NCBI RefSeq assembly: GCF_901709675.1
Contig: NC_051105.1
Span: 8,614,104 to 8,678,103 of the forward strand
Source of the DNA: Syngnathus acus
Lineage: Eukaryota > Chordata > Actinopteri > Syngnathiformes > Syngnathidae
Direction of reading: 5' to 3'
Length of the DNA: 64,000 bases
In this document: one piece after another, positions 50,401 through 60,767 of the stretch
Layout of the letters: every line of letters begins with the position of its first letter
Numbering within the stretch: position 1 is the first letter of the stretch
Notes under the pieces: model-generated
Told to the model about the DNA's origin: nothing
Databases searched by the model: none
What the model saw: only the letters and a program-made list of their open reading frames with translations
Translations under genes and position numbers: made by a program

Positions 50401-53400
50401 ATCGGTTGCTCTGCACTGTGAAACTTAAATCTTAGCCTGGGAAATGATTTTTTTTGTCAAGTCAAAATTAAGGGAATAGGGTTTGAATTTGAACCCATAT
50501 TCTATTTCATATTCATTGATGCCGTTAAATGTTGGCAGTAAGTAAAACACAAACCAAGGCTGAAACATTTGAAGGAGATATTACATTACAAACAAACATT
50601 TGGACAATAATAGCTTTTAAACTGCACACGAGGTGAACGATTGGGCACCCACATGTCCAGTTAATTCTTACTCAACTTGCCCAGTGCAGCTTTTACCAAA
50701 TGTAATTAAAGGGACCAGAGACTTTTATCAAATGTAATTAAACGGACCAGAGGGAAAAGTCATTCCACTGTGCTGAGTTTTTTTTTTAGGACTGATTGCT
50801 GCCTGCTGCTTTTGATGAGATTGTGTATTGCTCTTGTTTGCTCTCAATTTGTATCCATCTGTGAGCTCCCAGGGCACAAGAGAATGCTTTAGAGTAGCTT
50901 GTTATTGCCATCTTTTGTCTGACTTCAAGTGAAGGCTGCTGGAAAAAAATAAATAAAAGGCTTATTCAAGCTACATGGCTCTTTTAATTTCTGTCTTTTT
51001 CAGTATTGTGTGATAATTGGCCTCCTAACTGAATCTTTTTTTCGGGATTTTAACATATACATATAGAGTCGAGAATAGCAAAGCGCCTAAGCGCAATAAG
51101 AACCGAGGCCGACTTCTTCATTCCTGAGAGGCGGACGGGTGCTGATGCTGACAGATCGAGTGCGAGATTATTCCGAGTTTAGGAGCGAGCTAATGCTTGT
51201 GTTCACTGGTTCTTCTGGCAATGGAATCGCTTAATCACACTTCCATAAATCATACGTAGCCATTCCGGCAGGGTTTCCAAATGGTGGTGATAAAAGGACG
51301 CAAGTTCCATTAGTGACTGTGAGAACGTGTGCTTGGATGACAATCAAAGTGTAACTCTTTAGGTTTACTGTGTTTTTTTTTTTTTTTAATTTTATGAAAT
51401 GCATAAAACTGTATGGGTGATTTCAAGTTATTTCTCTAAATAATAATGAGTCGTACTTTTAACAATCAATATATCTTATTTATCCAAAGTGGGGTATTTT
51501 GTTTAACATGTTTCAAAAAATATAATAGCGGGTGTAGTTTGACCAAAAACAATCCCATCAATGCATCTTCAGATTAAGGCAAACAAACTCAATCAAATGC
51601 TCCAATGAACTATCACATAAATTCAGTAATTTGAAATATTGCCCCCTTCAGCACAATATGCAATTTCAAAGCAGTGCCCGCTTGTTAATGGCTGGTTCAG
51701 AAATAAAGGATCCATTTAAAAGAACATCTAGATGGCACGAGAATCCCATAATTACTCCTAAAGACAAAAAAATCTAACAATTTTCAAAAATAATCTGAAC
51801 AGAGATTTCACATCTGTTAATCAGTGATTTGATTCATAAGATTTACAGTATATACTATATTAAGACTCAGATGAAATTGTCTTTTAAAAAAAAAAAAAAA
51901 AAAAAAGAAACTTTGCGAAAATGTGTGCCACACATTAAGTACACTACTGTACTGTCAATGCAACCAAGTTGACATCTTGGTCAAGGTCACTGTCTATAAA
52001 ATTTCCCTCGGGGAACCTTGCTGCTGATGTCAGTCAAGCTTCTGGTCGTTCCTCACATGGACTCGGGCAAACAACCATTTTGGAATTGAGCAACTAAGTG
52101 AATTCCTCCTTTGTGATAAGAGACTTGCACTTGATTCCTATACATTGATTTGCCGCTAGCTTGATTGCTTTTGGTTCCATTCTTTCTTTCTTCATGAATA
52201 AAGTAATCATGAAGCTTAAGTGATTGGCCTAGAATCGTATTTGATTGCAAACTAGCAGAAAACAGCAATTTAAATCACCCTGCGTAGAGTTTGGATTTTT
52301 TTTTTAATGGAAATGTTCTTGTTTGGTGTCTATGTGCTTCTCCAGGCCAGTGGGGTCATTGTATGGGTGAAGATTGTGGTTCCGGCGGAGTTCAAACCAG
52401 GACCGTCTGGTGTGTCCACACGGAAGGCTGGACCACCCACCGCTCTCACTGCAACCACATGGACAAGCCCGAGAGTCGGCGGCATTGCTTTAAGGTGTGT
52501 GACTGGCACCAGGACCTCTTTGAGTGGGAGCTGTCCGCCTGGGAGGGCTGTGTTCTCGTACCTTTTTTTTCCAACCAGCTCAAGCTACGGACCACGGAGT
52601 GCATTACAGCTCAGCATGGGATCCAGAGACGCAAAGTGCAATGTATGCGCACTTCAAACCGCACCGCCGTCACTTCGAGGATATGTGACTTCTTTTCCCA
52701 GAGACCGCCAGTGGAGCAGGCATGTCTCATCCCCTGCCCGCAGGACTGCGTCGTTTCGGATTTCACCTCATGGTCGGGTTGTAGTAGGACATGCGGCAGC
52801 GGCCTGCAGCATCGGACTAGACATGTTCTGACCACGCCTATGTACGGCGGCGCCAGCTGTCCAAACCTGACCGAAACCAGGACTTGTTCTGGGTCTGTCG
52901 ACTGCCCTGCCGGGGAGGATGAGTACCAGTACAGCCTTAAAGTAGGAGCCTGGAGCGAATGTAGGCTCCCTCATCACAAAGATGACCTATTGAACGGTCG
53001 GACCATTGTGGATTTCAGTCGTAACAAGGAGAACAATACAGTCATGCTGCACAGACATGACTCCCTTGACCGTCAACACCATCACGAGCATCGTCACCAT
53101 CGCAAGTACCACATGTCGTGGGAGCTGGAGGTGGGATACCAGACGCGGCAAATCCGTTGCACACGCAGTGATGGGAAGAACGCAATGATGAGGTAAGATG
53201 ACAAAATAGCAATAATGACAAGGATTACTTGTCATTGGAAACCACCATCCGATTAAAATTATACAGTGGTCACCCCTTGCTTGATGTCACCGAGCATACT
53301 TCAATTTTGCGATTCTGTAATTGGATTGTCTTTTTCAGTTTAAATGTCCTGTTAAAGACCACATCAACATTGCGCCGAAGCACTATTGTGTTAAATGTCA

Positions 53401-56400
53401 AGCACTGCTCCTTTCCTGTTTGAACTGACTTTGGTATTTAGCTCTTTGATAAGAACAGAAGAACACAGGATGGGCACACAAACACGAATACACGCACGCA
53501 CATGCACAGGTTTTCTCATTTCCACCGAGCACAAGTGTCACACTGCAGTAAATTGTCAGCAATCGATTTTTTTTTTCTCGTCTCTAAATGTTGCCTTTGT
53601 GTGTGTTAATGCCCGAGACTGGTTAAACTGGGATGAAATTGTTATTTCCCAACTGAGCTCTGTTTCATTCTGTTTTCCTAATTACAGCCTAATTATACCA
53701 AATTCAATCAGGATTGTAGCCCTGTCTTAATAACGAGCCTAATTTAGCAGTTTAAATTGAACAATAGAAACGGTAATTATATAACTAATCTTCTTGTTTC
53801 ATGTTGATCGAATCAGCAATTGTGCAAAAACTAATTTCATGTCAGCTTCTGTAATTCAATTAAAAAAGTGTAGTTTAAGACGAAGGATTTTGAGAGAAGT
53901 TAAGGAACATACAGTCTTGACATCTGCTTTTGTTACCCTGTGTAGTTTTGAACCCTTCCCACTCCACCGTGTTTATCGTCTCACCCTGCAGCCTCTGCGC
54001 CAAGTACAACTCTCCCGTGACCTACCAAGCCTGCGTGATGCCCAAAGACTGTCACACCTCTGATTGGCTTTCATGGAGTCCCTGCTCGAAGACCTGCCGA
54101 TCTACCGACCTATCTCCCGGGTACCGTCTGCGGTCACGAGTCGTAACACGGATCCCACTGAGCGGGGGCAATAAATGTCCTGTCCTTGAGGAAAAGGAAG
54201 CTTGCAACATTATCGGGGATTTGCTTCCATACTGTCCAAGGTATGTTTTTTTTTTTTTTTTTTAGACACGTTTCTCATCATTACCATCCTCCGAACGGAA
54301 TGTAAGGCTCGTATTTAATCTTCTATGCCCACGCTCTCAAAATCCATTCACATTTCCAAAGCTTTCTAACTAGAATGATTACGAGTATACCCAAAGGCTA
54401 CAGATATTCATGATGTTGCTGTTCATTTAATTTGTCCCTCTACCTTAAGAATTGATTTTAATTTAATTTAATATCAACTCCTGCAGCAGTTAAAGGGGTT
54501 GTGGTCCATAGGGTCTGTCGTTGTTTTTCCAGTCACGCCGTTAAAGTAAGATGGTAGCTAATTACATTCAGTAAATAATGTAGTCAGCTTTGTTTTCCTG
54601 CAGGAATATCTTGTTTTATTTGCTATATATGAGAGGAGGATTCACATGATTAAGGAAAAACTCATTACGGAGAATAAGCATCTGATAGATTACTTAGGGT
54701 GGTTGTTCTGGAGACCTCCTCAAGTAATATTGCTTTTTGCTCCAGTGCACTTTTCATGACAATGACTGATCATTTGTTTAGAGGTTCTACAACCTTCCCT
54801 CACTGATTTGCATTTTTTTCCCGGAGTCAACTGTTGTTGTTTTTTTTCTTGCCACAAAGTTATTTTCATATCAACAGACATTGGTCTGACACCAAAAATG
54901 TAATTAGGTTAAGGCAGTATTCTCTTATCTGTCTTTTCCAAAGGCACTGTTAAAAATGGCAGTGACAACACACAGCCATTATAATTCATAATACAACTTC
55001 ATAATAGAAATAGAATTATGAGAAGCTTAGTCTCATTATTATCAACATACAATATAATTGCTTGAACTCTGCACTTTTGGTCACATCACAGTTATTTTAG
55101 TAGCTTCTTTTTCATTCAAGTTCATTGGGATCAACCATTGGCTAATTGAAAACATTTTCACGAACCGGTCATGCCCATTAAGCTGGCAAACTTCAAACTG
55201 TGTTCAAACTTTTTGGTCCTCTGGTATCTTTCAGGTATGAGTGGAGGACCACCGACTGGAATGAATGCTTGGTTTCCTCTTTACTGAGCAAGCTTGACCG
55301 GCGTTTGGCTAACATCAGTAGTCTCTGCGGAGGCGGGGTGCATACCAGAAAGACATACTGCGCTCAAGTTCTTGATGACTCAACTCCACATCACAGGAAA
55401 GAGGGTGAGACAAAACCACCGTCATCACGGCCCAGCTTTACTTTGAAGCATACAAAGACATCACGGCCATGCAAGAATGAAGAATAAAGTGCAAGCAGTG
55501 ATGGCAAGGCTTAAGCATGTTCAAAGTATATATCAAAGCTTATCTTCAAGTACAGTAGACTCTCCTGGGAGCGACTTTACTCATTGGCGAAGCAGTTTCA
55601 TTTAAAACTTAATCTGCATTGAGAGACAGCACATCCCGGTGCGGTGTGAAAATAGATAAATGCTCGCGAAGTGTTCGTATTGTTGTTTACGCCATCCGGC
55701 GAATACACTCGGCTGACATTGTAAGCATTTAAACCAGAACACTAAGTAGTTGTCATCAATTCGAAAGTGTTTTATGGCAACGCAGTGTCAGTTGTAGGGG
55801 ATGAAGGAAGCTTGGCAAATCTTCTACAAACGTTGCTTCCACAGCAGTTTAAAGTGTCACTCTGTCCTCACTGGATAAGCTCTTGTAAAAACAGCAGTCT
55901 TCAGGGAGCATGTTTGCGAGGAGAATAAAACATCTGAGGCCGGGGCTAGTGGCCCGGCGAGACTATAAAGCTCAGAAAACAATTTAGCGAGACAGTGAAA
56001 CAATTATTCACACCGGCAAAGGTGTGATGATACACGTTCCAAGGCGAAGCGGAACCATTTGCGTATTCAGTTCAACAAAACCGGAAAACATTTGTACTAT
56101 TCAACATCTTGACATATTCATGCTGGCAGGGTACGCATTCTTAAAAACATGTTCATGTCAGGAAAGCAATGTAGTCATTACACAACAAATAATAAGCAAT
56201 CATGTCATGGCCTTTAAGCCGTTTTGCAGAATTGGTCGAATAAAGTGCGTTGCAAGGAAAGCCACTTAGCGCCCAAGTATATATAGTTTGTCGCCTTACA
56301 TTTCCGAAACTCTCTTTTTCGGGGGGGGGGGGAGGGGAATAAATGTTGAGCCATTATCATTGTATTGTCAATGAGACCAAGCCATTTTCAAAACTTGGTC

Positions 56401-59400
56401 AATAATTTGCACAACAGACTGCAATAGTGTTATTATTTAGAATTTCAGAAACTTGTCCTACATTAATGGCAAGTTAACCTGTCCAATTGGAAAATAAAAG
56501 ATAAATTCTAGTCGCCTCGTTCCATATCATAACCTCAGTGCTTGGAGGTCAGAGTTTTTTTTTTTTAGTGTGCAGTATATCAATGAAGTGCTCTACGGTG
56601 CGGGACAAGGATCAATATGTAAGCTGCTGTGTTTACAACCCTGGCACAGCTTTGGGTGATGTAAAGCGATGTGGCTTCAACGCAGAGCGCTTCTCTAGCG
56701 CGACTTATTCGGAAAACAGTTTGCTGCTGTTGGATGTCTACAGCACCGTAATTGTCACCCGCAGTTTAGGGAACAAAGCCGATAAATATGTAATATGCGC
56801 TTTTATCCATGTGTTTAAGCATGCATGTTATTTCTACACAGAAGATCAAACACCATGTAAAATGACTCAGGGCAAGAAGACATTATGCAGGAAGGACATT
56901 TGCTGAATCTCTCTTTGGGCTCTCATTTAAATGGAAATGTGATATTCACTGATGTGTGGAAGTGCATCAAACTGGAATATTAGATTAAATAAAAACTCTT
57001 ATTGTGGGCAGGGAGGAAATACTTTCTTATGAAGAATTATTCTACCATCTAAGACAGATGTTTTATGATTGTCCGCAAATTACACAAGCATTAATTTGTT
57101 GTGGAAAAAGGCCTACCATAATTTCCAGACTATAAGCCACACCAGCTAAAATTACTGTTGTGTTCATATATAAGCCGCACTGGACTATAAGACGCAGGTG
57201 TTTTAATGTTTAATTTCCATATATCAGAGAATATGCATAAATCAAAAACATATCATAAAAATCATGAAAAATCCATAGATAAACTGCACTGGACTATAAG
57301 CCGCAGGGTTCAAAGCTTGTGCAAAAAGTAGCGCCTTATAGTCTGGAAAATACGGTACATTTGAATATTAAGATGAGTCAGTCATGTAAGTTTAAATTGT
57401 TCCAATTTGTTAAAATAGTTAGTCTTATTTTCAAATCTAAAAAACAAAATGCCTATTGAGCCTCGAAGACAATTAAAAAAAACAACAATTCTATTTTAAC
57501 CTTTTCTAGGCAAACAACAGGTATGCAGTCCTGTATATCCTTGCAAGTAGCGTAGTAAAAACATTCACGCTACTTCCCGTGTGTGCTGAAGCTTTACTTA
57601 AACCAGCTGCGTCCCTCATGTTTGCACAGTGTCCAGGCCTGTGACTGCCAGACTGTGTGCGGGTCAAGAAGCTCCCTTGGCGGTCAAGAACTGCTCCATT
57701 CCCTGCCAACATCGCTGCCTGCTCTCCCACTGGTCATCCTGGGGCACCTGCGTACATGACAGCTGTAAAGATCCACAGGGGAAGAAAGGTATTGGATTAC
57801 CCTTTCCCTGATCTGCAAATTTAAGAGAAACAAACAAGTTGATAATCGGTAATTGTTTTTCTTGATGCAACTTGAATGTGATACATTATTGCAAATTAGC
57901 TGAAGTCAATATGGCATGGTAGGGCACTGGTTAGCACGTCCGCCTCACAGTTCAGAGGGTGTGGGTTTGATTCCGTGGGGACAAGCGGTACAGAAAATGG
58001 ATAGTTGAAGTCACGTTAGCAGTATCCATCCAGCAATCCGTCTGATAAAAAAATAACTCCCCTAAATATGTAGCTAATATGACTTGAAATTGATTCAGAT
58101 AATTGTACAGATGGGCAAAATGTGGAAATTAGCGCGCGGTAGGAAAATATCTATTTGCCGACGAGTTTCATAACAGATTGCCATGTTATATATTTACAGC
58201 CAGCTGCTCGTGGTAACTGAGTTGAGTACTTTCAATGTAATCAACCAAATTTAAACAAACCGAAGAGCTGTTGCGAATGCTAATGATTTCATTTGAGAGG
58301 TGTGCTATCTTCTGAATAAACAATCACTATAACAGCAGTAATACAGCAATAAGTGAGGTAGATAGGAAGGCTCAATTAAGAGACCAGACGAGATCATATG
58401 AGTTTTTGTCTGGTCTACAAATGAGAAGTCCGCCATGAAAAAAAAAAGCAACACACGAACGAGCCATGACTGAGGAAAATCGGAAAGCGAGTGTGCCGGT
58501 GTCTCAGATCTCCATCCCCAGGAGGTTTGAAGAGATGGATAAGATGCTTTCCGAGTGCGTGCAGTCGTCTGGCATGCCGGAAGCCTTCAGCGGGATGGTG
58601 CTGTCTCGCCGCCTTTCGGAGCAGGTGAACACGTGTGTCGCAGCCTTTAGACAGACACTCCATGTATGTGTGAGCGGTTCAAGGCTGTCGGTGTGTTAGC
58701 GTCTACTAAAAGGGCATCGCGACCTCATCGCTGTCGTGCGTAAATGTGCATGAAAGGCCCCCGGGGAACAACTGAAGTGTGGATTGTTCAGGTCAGTGCC
58801 CACACCGGTCTCCACGGGACCACGGAAGCTCGACTCCCAGACAGCGTCATTAATATATTTTGCTGGGTAGAAGACGCGGCATCTGCTGTTTTGCACATCT
58901 TTCTTCTCGAGTGACGCATTATGTTGAGGCTTTAGTAGACCCAGAGCACGTGAAGGAAACCATACAAGATCAAAAGAAGTGGGCCCTGTTGGAAAATTGT
59001 TCCAATGTGTTTGCTTGAAGTTCTTGGAATGGAGTACCCTCAAGGTAGACCAAAGGGAAAGTTTGCAATTTAAAAATAAAAAAAGCATTTCCTACCCTGT
59101 TCTGTGAAAAATACTTTCCAATCTTTTGCCTCTAATTTGAATTTTAAGAAACCATCACGCCTGAGGAAAAACAACCAATCAGAGAAAGAAACCATGACTG
59201 ACGAGATGTCAATCATTTGTTGTGCACTCGAGGGCACACTCGTAGCAAATTTTCCAGAAATTGCTTACTTATTGCATTTGATCATGCAAAATTGCGTGTG
59301 GACATAACATTAACCCTAAATCAAAATCATGGCGGAATACAGCACGAAATGAAAAATATCAATGCTGTGTCAGCGGTATAGTTTACTTGTTCAAGAGACT

Positions 59401-60767
59401 GTGAATTACCCTGCAGTAAATACTTTTTGTCTTCTACCCGACTCACTGTTCTTATCAGATTTGACTGTGATTTAATGTAAACGCATTTGACTGCGAGGTT
59501 TATTTAATAGAGCTTTTGTAATTATTTTACTCGAGGTCACGGGACTGACAGGAGTGCTGTATCTTCACACAGTGCTGTAGCTCACCTGCCTGAAATAACC
59601 AGCATGACCAAGAGGCATATCAATTATTAACATCACTTCGTTACACCCTTGCCAAAAGAAGTTTTTTTTGCGGTGTGGATTTCAGCAGCGGGGCATCGCT
59701 GCAATCGATCCACACCGTCTCTCGTCTTTAAGCTTCCTCATAGACCGAAGCTACAACTCGGATCATCCTCCTGAACTTGTGGGTCATGTTCGTAGATTGT
59801 TGGAGGATGTATTGTGGAGGTTCTGACCCTCCTGGAGATTAGATGTTCCACCTGTGGAAGGAAATAACGTAAGACCTTTGTGCCAAATGTCAGGTCTTTG
59901 TTAAAATGAGTATAGCAGAAGATGAATAGGGCTGTTGCTCCACTGTAGTGGAAACACCCCAAGGAAGTGGTCAGAGGCAAGTTTACATTATTTAATCTCC
60001 AAAGTTTCTCTTTGTCATCCAGGAATTGAAAAGCCTCAATAGTTACTTACTAAAGTTGGTTCTTTTCGAATAAACCGTTCAGTCATGTCCAGTCAGCAAA
60101 GTGTGTATTTATTTGATTTGAAAGAGAATGACTTCAATTACAAGACAATTTCATGCTTTAGAGTGAATTATGGGCCTGAAATAAAATGAGGGAGAGGCTT
60201 GATAATAATATTGCTAAATGATGTTGGATTTACATCATTCAGAAATTCTAGTATATTAGCATTTTTATGTGTGTATAGGCATGTATAGTATACAAGGTGT
60301 GTGGGGGGGGGGAATAAAATTGCACACAACGGAAAAAAACACAAAACCAATACTAAAACAGTTAAAAATAAAATAAAAAAATATAAAAATCTATTTAAAA
60401 TATAATTTAAAAAATCTGATTTCACCAAATTTAAAAACTAAAACTAAAAGAAAATATTATGAACATTCCAAAATTATTATGGTCCTGGTGTTTATACCAA
60501 ATGCATTATGTATTGCAACAACCAACCTCTGTTTTTTCTTTTTTCTCCTTGGGTCTTCCCTGCCAGGTTTCATACAAAGGAGAAGAGAGTTGCTGTGGGC
60601 ATCCAGCAGCAGTCCACTGGATGTCTGCCCTCATCTGGTGGAATCCATCCCCTGCGAGGATCCAGCTTGCTACCTGTGGCAAATACAGCAAGGCGAATGT
60701 ACACCCAACAAAAGCACTTGTGGTCCTGGAACTTCGGTCCAAAGTGCAAAGTGCATCAGTGCTGAAG
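38315..60767 (+). CDS. thsd7b: thsd7b, thrombospondin type-1 domain-containing protein 7B (5' part, six exons)
   Basis: Six exons (38315-38474, 52346-53192, 53992-54240, 55235-55404, 57630-57788, 60567-60767) join in frame through GT..AG introns into 595 codons plus one base. The protein is a secreted or type I membrane glycoprotein of stacked TSP1-like modules. The mammalian proteins are about 1,600 residues with a C-terminal membrane helix, which lies beyond this window. Identity as 7B rather than 7A rests on stretches such as HQDLFEWE, LKLRTTECITAQHGIQ, NGRTIVDF, RCTRSDGKNAM and KEVSRPVTARLC, which follow 7B closely and 7A poorly. Sequons include NRT, NLT, NNT, NIS and NKS. All exons are open and all splice sites canonical, so the gene appears functional. 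Biochemical function is poorly known; the paralogue 7A is linked to endothelial and podocyte biology. Confidence 0.95.
48880..49177. mobile_element. hAT-type MITE with perfect 8-bp target duplication
   Basis: The left end reads CAGAGGCGTAGCCAGG and the right end is its inverse, CTTGGCTACGCCTCTG; the outer 13 bases pair perfectly. The same eight bases, GCACTGTG, flank both sides (48872-48879 and 49178-49185), giving a clean hAT signature. The 298-bp body is non-coding and has a GC-rich right arm with repeated CCGGGGCGC-like motifs. The intact duplication suggests a fairly recent insertion. It belongs to a different family from the element at 9869. Frames of up to 190 codons read across it on the minus strand are artefacts. 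Confidence 0.93.
50691..50753 (+). repeat. Two-copy 32-bp tandem duplication
   Basis: TTTTACCAAATGTAATTAAA with GGGACCAGAGAC (50691-50722) is followed directly by TTTTATCAAATGTAATTAAA with CGGACCAGAG (50723-50753). The copies differ at two positions over 31 bases, consistent with a small, fairly young slippage or duplication event. Confidence 0.9.
52346..53192 (+). CDS. thsd7b: thsd7b main exon (residues 54-335): first TSP1 modules and His-rich segment
   Basis: Acceptor TTCTCCAG, 847 nt, donor AG|GTAAGA; it enters in phase 1 and leaves in phase 2. Residues 54-105 (GQWGHCMGEDCGSGG...CFKVC) form the first module. A second, 7B-like module follows (HQDLFEWELSAWEGC), and then a classical TSP1 repeat from about 184 (CPQDCVVSDFTSWSGCSRTC with GLQHRTR). 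The segment at residues 289-309 is unusually rich in histidine, with HHHEHRHHRKYH at 298-309, before the conserved SWELEVGYQTRQIRC. Sequons are NRT (158), NLT (227) and NNT (283). The frame is open upstream of the acceptor only by chance. Similarity to human THSD7B recalled from memory is strong throughout. Confidence 0.95.
53193..53991 (+). other. thsd7b intron (0.8 kb)
   Basis: GTAAGA donor and CACCCTGCAG acceptor. It contains a CA/CG-rich alternating stretch near 53470-53510 and a T-run near 53570. No other feature was seen. Confidence 0.85.
53992..54240 (+). CDS. thsd7b: thsd7b exon (residues 336-418): TSP1 module
   Basis: The junction AG|C restores the serine of SLC; the text then reads SLCAKYNSPVTYQACVMPKD and continues with SDWLSWSPCSKTC. 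The WLSW motif is a C-mannosylation consensus (WxxW), followed by the CSxTC bridge of the TSP1 fold and basic residues (GYRLRSRVVTR) that form the arginine layer. It ends at DLLPYCPR with donor AG|GTATG in phase 2. The exon is 249 nt. Immediately after the donor the intron has an 18-base T-run and an AG at 54264-54265, which could mimic an acceptor but is too close to be used. Confidence 0.95.
54241..55234 (+). other. thsd7b intron (1.0 kb)
   Basis: The donor GTATG is followed by a T-run at about 54247-54264; the acceptor is TATCTTTCAG. No repeat of known family was recognised. Confidence 0.85.
55235..55404 (+). CDS. thsd7b: thsd7b exon (residues 419-475): TSP1-like module
   Basis: It encodes YEWRTTDWNECLVSSLLSKL..., then NIS (a sequon), LCGGGVHTRKTYCAQVL and HHRKE. 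The CGGGxxTRxxYCAQ signature is the same as in human 7B. The length is 170 nt, entering in phase 2 and leaving in phase 1 (GAG G|GTGAGA). Joined to the next exon the junction reads KE-VSRP, identical in that span to the human protein as recalled, which fixes the donor choice at 55405. Confidence 0.93.
55405..57629 (+). other. thsd7b intron (2.2 kb) with a MITE
   Basis: GTGAGA donor and TTTGCACAG acceptor. It contains a G-run near 56322-56331 and a TA-flanked MITE at 57116-57355. A 122-codon frame at 56538-56906 (+) has no domain and is not supported. Confidence 0.85.
57116..57355. mobile_element. TA-flanked MITE, diverged third copy
   Basis: The left end CCATAATTTCCAGACTATAA and the right end TATAGTCTGGAAAATACGG are imperfect inverted repeats of the same family as the copies at 1030 and 15619. 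TA lies on both sides (57114-57115 and 57356-57357). The 240-bp body uses CACTGGACTATAAG motifs instead of the GTGCGCCTTATA motifs of the other two copies, so it is a different subfamily. It is non-coding and about 270 bp upstream of a thsd7b exon. Confidence 0.75.
57630..57788 (+). CDS. thsd7b: thsd7b exon (residues 476-528): TSP1 module
   Basis: It encodes VSRPVTARLCAGQEAPLAV, KNCSIPCQHRCLLSHW and SSWGTCVHDSCKDPQGKKG. HWSSWGTC carries the WxxW motif and the C..C spacing of a TSP1 module. The usual PCxxDC linker reads PCQHRC here, so the conserved aspartate is replaced by arginine. The exon is 159 nt, phase 1 to phase 1, with donor AAA G|GTATTG. The run HDSCKDPQGKKG matches the human protein closely. 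Confidence 0.93.
57912..58003 (+). mobile_element. tRNA-like SINE with internal deletion
   Basis: The stretch reads GGTTAGCACGTCCGCCTCAC (box A-like region), then GGGTTTGATTCC (box B-like), followed at once by GGGGACAAGCGGTACAGAAA and ATGGATAG, the 3' tail of the common teleost repeat. The middle 150-200 bp of the usual consensus are missing. The tRNA-like head indicates former RNA polymerase III transcription. Confidence 0.6.
58466..58663 (+). other. Unidentified coding-like block, possible first exon of a nested gene or retrocopy
   Basis: ATG at 58466 (G at -3; in-frame TGA upstream at 58436) opens 66 codons ending CTC CAT followed by GTATGT, a consensus-like donor in phase 0. The predicted peptide contains VSQISIPRRFEEMDKMLSEC and GMVLSRRLSEQVNTCVAAFR, an amphipathic, protein-like composition. 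GC content and codon choice (GTG, CAG, CTG, ATC, GCC) are unlike the AT-rich intron around it. I do not recognise the family. No partner exon was found in the intron. It could be a real nested gene, a processed-gene fragment or chance. It lies in intron 6 of thsd7b on the same strand. Confidence 0.3.
60567..60767 (+). CDS. thsd7b: thsd7b exon (residues 529-595): TSP1 module, last exon in window
   Basis: After the TGCCAG acceptor it encodes GFIQRRRELLWASSSSPLDV, then CPHLVESIPCEDPACYLW, then GECTPNKSTCGPGTSVQSAK and CISAEG. CPHLVESIPCEDPxCY is almost identical to the human protein as recalled. The exon is 201 nt, phase 1 to phase 1, with donor GAA G|GTACTT. NKS is a sequon. The next exon should begin with the remainder of the module leading to a CxxPCxxDC linker; none was found up to 64000. 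Confidence 0.93.

Larger units (their letters stand above)
38475..52345 (+). other. thsd7b intron between start exon and main exon (13.9 kb)
   Basis: Donor GTAACG at 38475 and acceptor TTCTCCAG at 52345. The phase-1 junction gives ...WKT-G-QWGHC. Recognised contents are a hAT MITE (48880-49177) and a 32-bp tandem duplication (50691-50753). Low-complexity tracts include a T-run at 38483-38491, an A-run at 43570-43586, a T-run at about 47239-47253 and an A-run at 51885-51906. Near 40130-40250 the sequence repeatedly uses AACCCAA/TTGGGTT-type phrasing like a decayed fish repeat. No exon was found between. Confidence 0.85.
57789..60566 (+). other. thsd7b intron (2.8 kb) with a SINE and a coding-like block
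   Basis: GTATTG donor and CCCTGCCAG acceptor. It contains a tRNA-like SINE fragment (57912-58003), the unidentified coding-like block at 58466-58663, and a G-run near 60303-60311. The remainder is AT-rich and unremarkable. Confidence 0.85.

Noticed and set aside
52291-52345. Upstream in-frame extension of the main thsd7b exon
   Set aside because: It begins with TTG rather than ATG, and a clear acceptor at 52345 joins to the upstream exon with the correct phase and conserved residues.
52307-52831. Frame starting MEMFLFGVYVLLQASG that looks like a signal peptide next to the main thsd7b exon
   Set aside because: It is in a different reading frame from the TSP1 modules; the true signal peptide is in the exon at 38298-38474, which joins in frame.
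56538-56906. Cysteine-containing 122-codon frame in a thsd7b intron
   Set aside because: Cysteines lack TSP1 spacing, the human protein has no insert between the adjacent exons, and those exons already join in frame without it.
57912-58003. Possible tRNA gene
   Set aside because: Box A- and box B-like strings are present, but there is no cloverleaf-compatible acceptor stem and the downstream part is the SINE tail.
58696-59088. 130-codon minus-strand frame beside the coding-like block
   Set aside because: No recognised domain and no coding-type signature on that strand; probably chance in a GC-richer patch.
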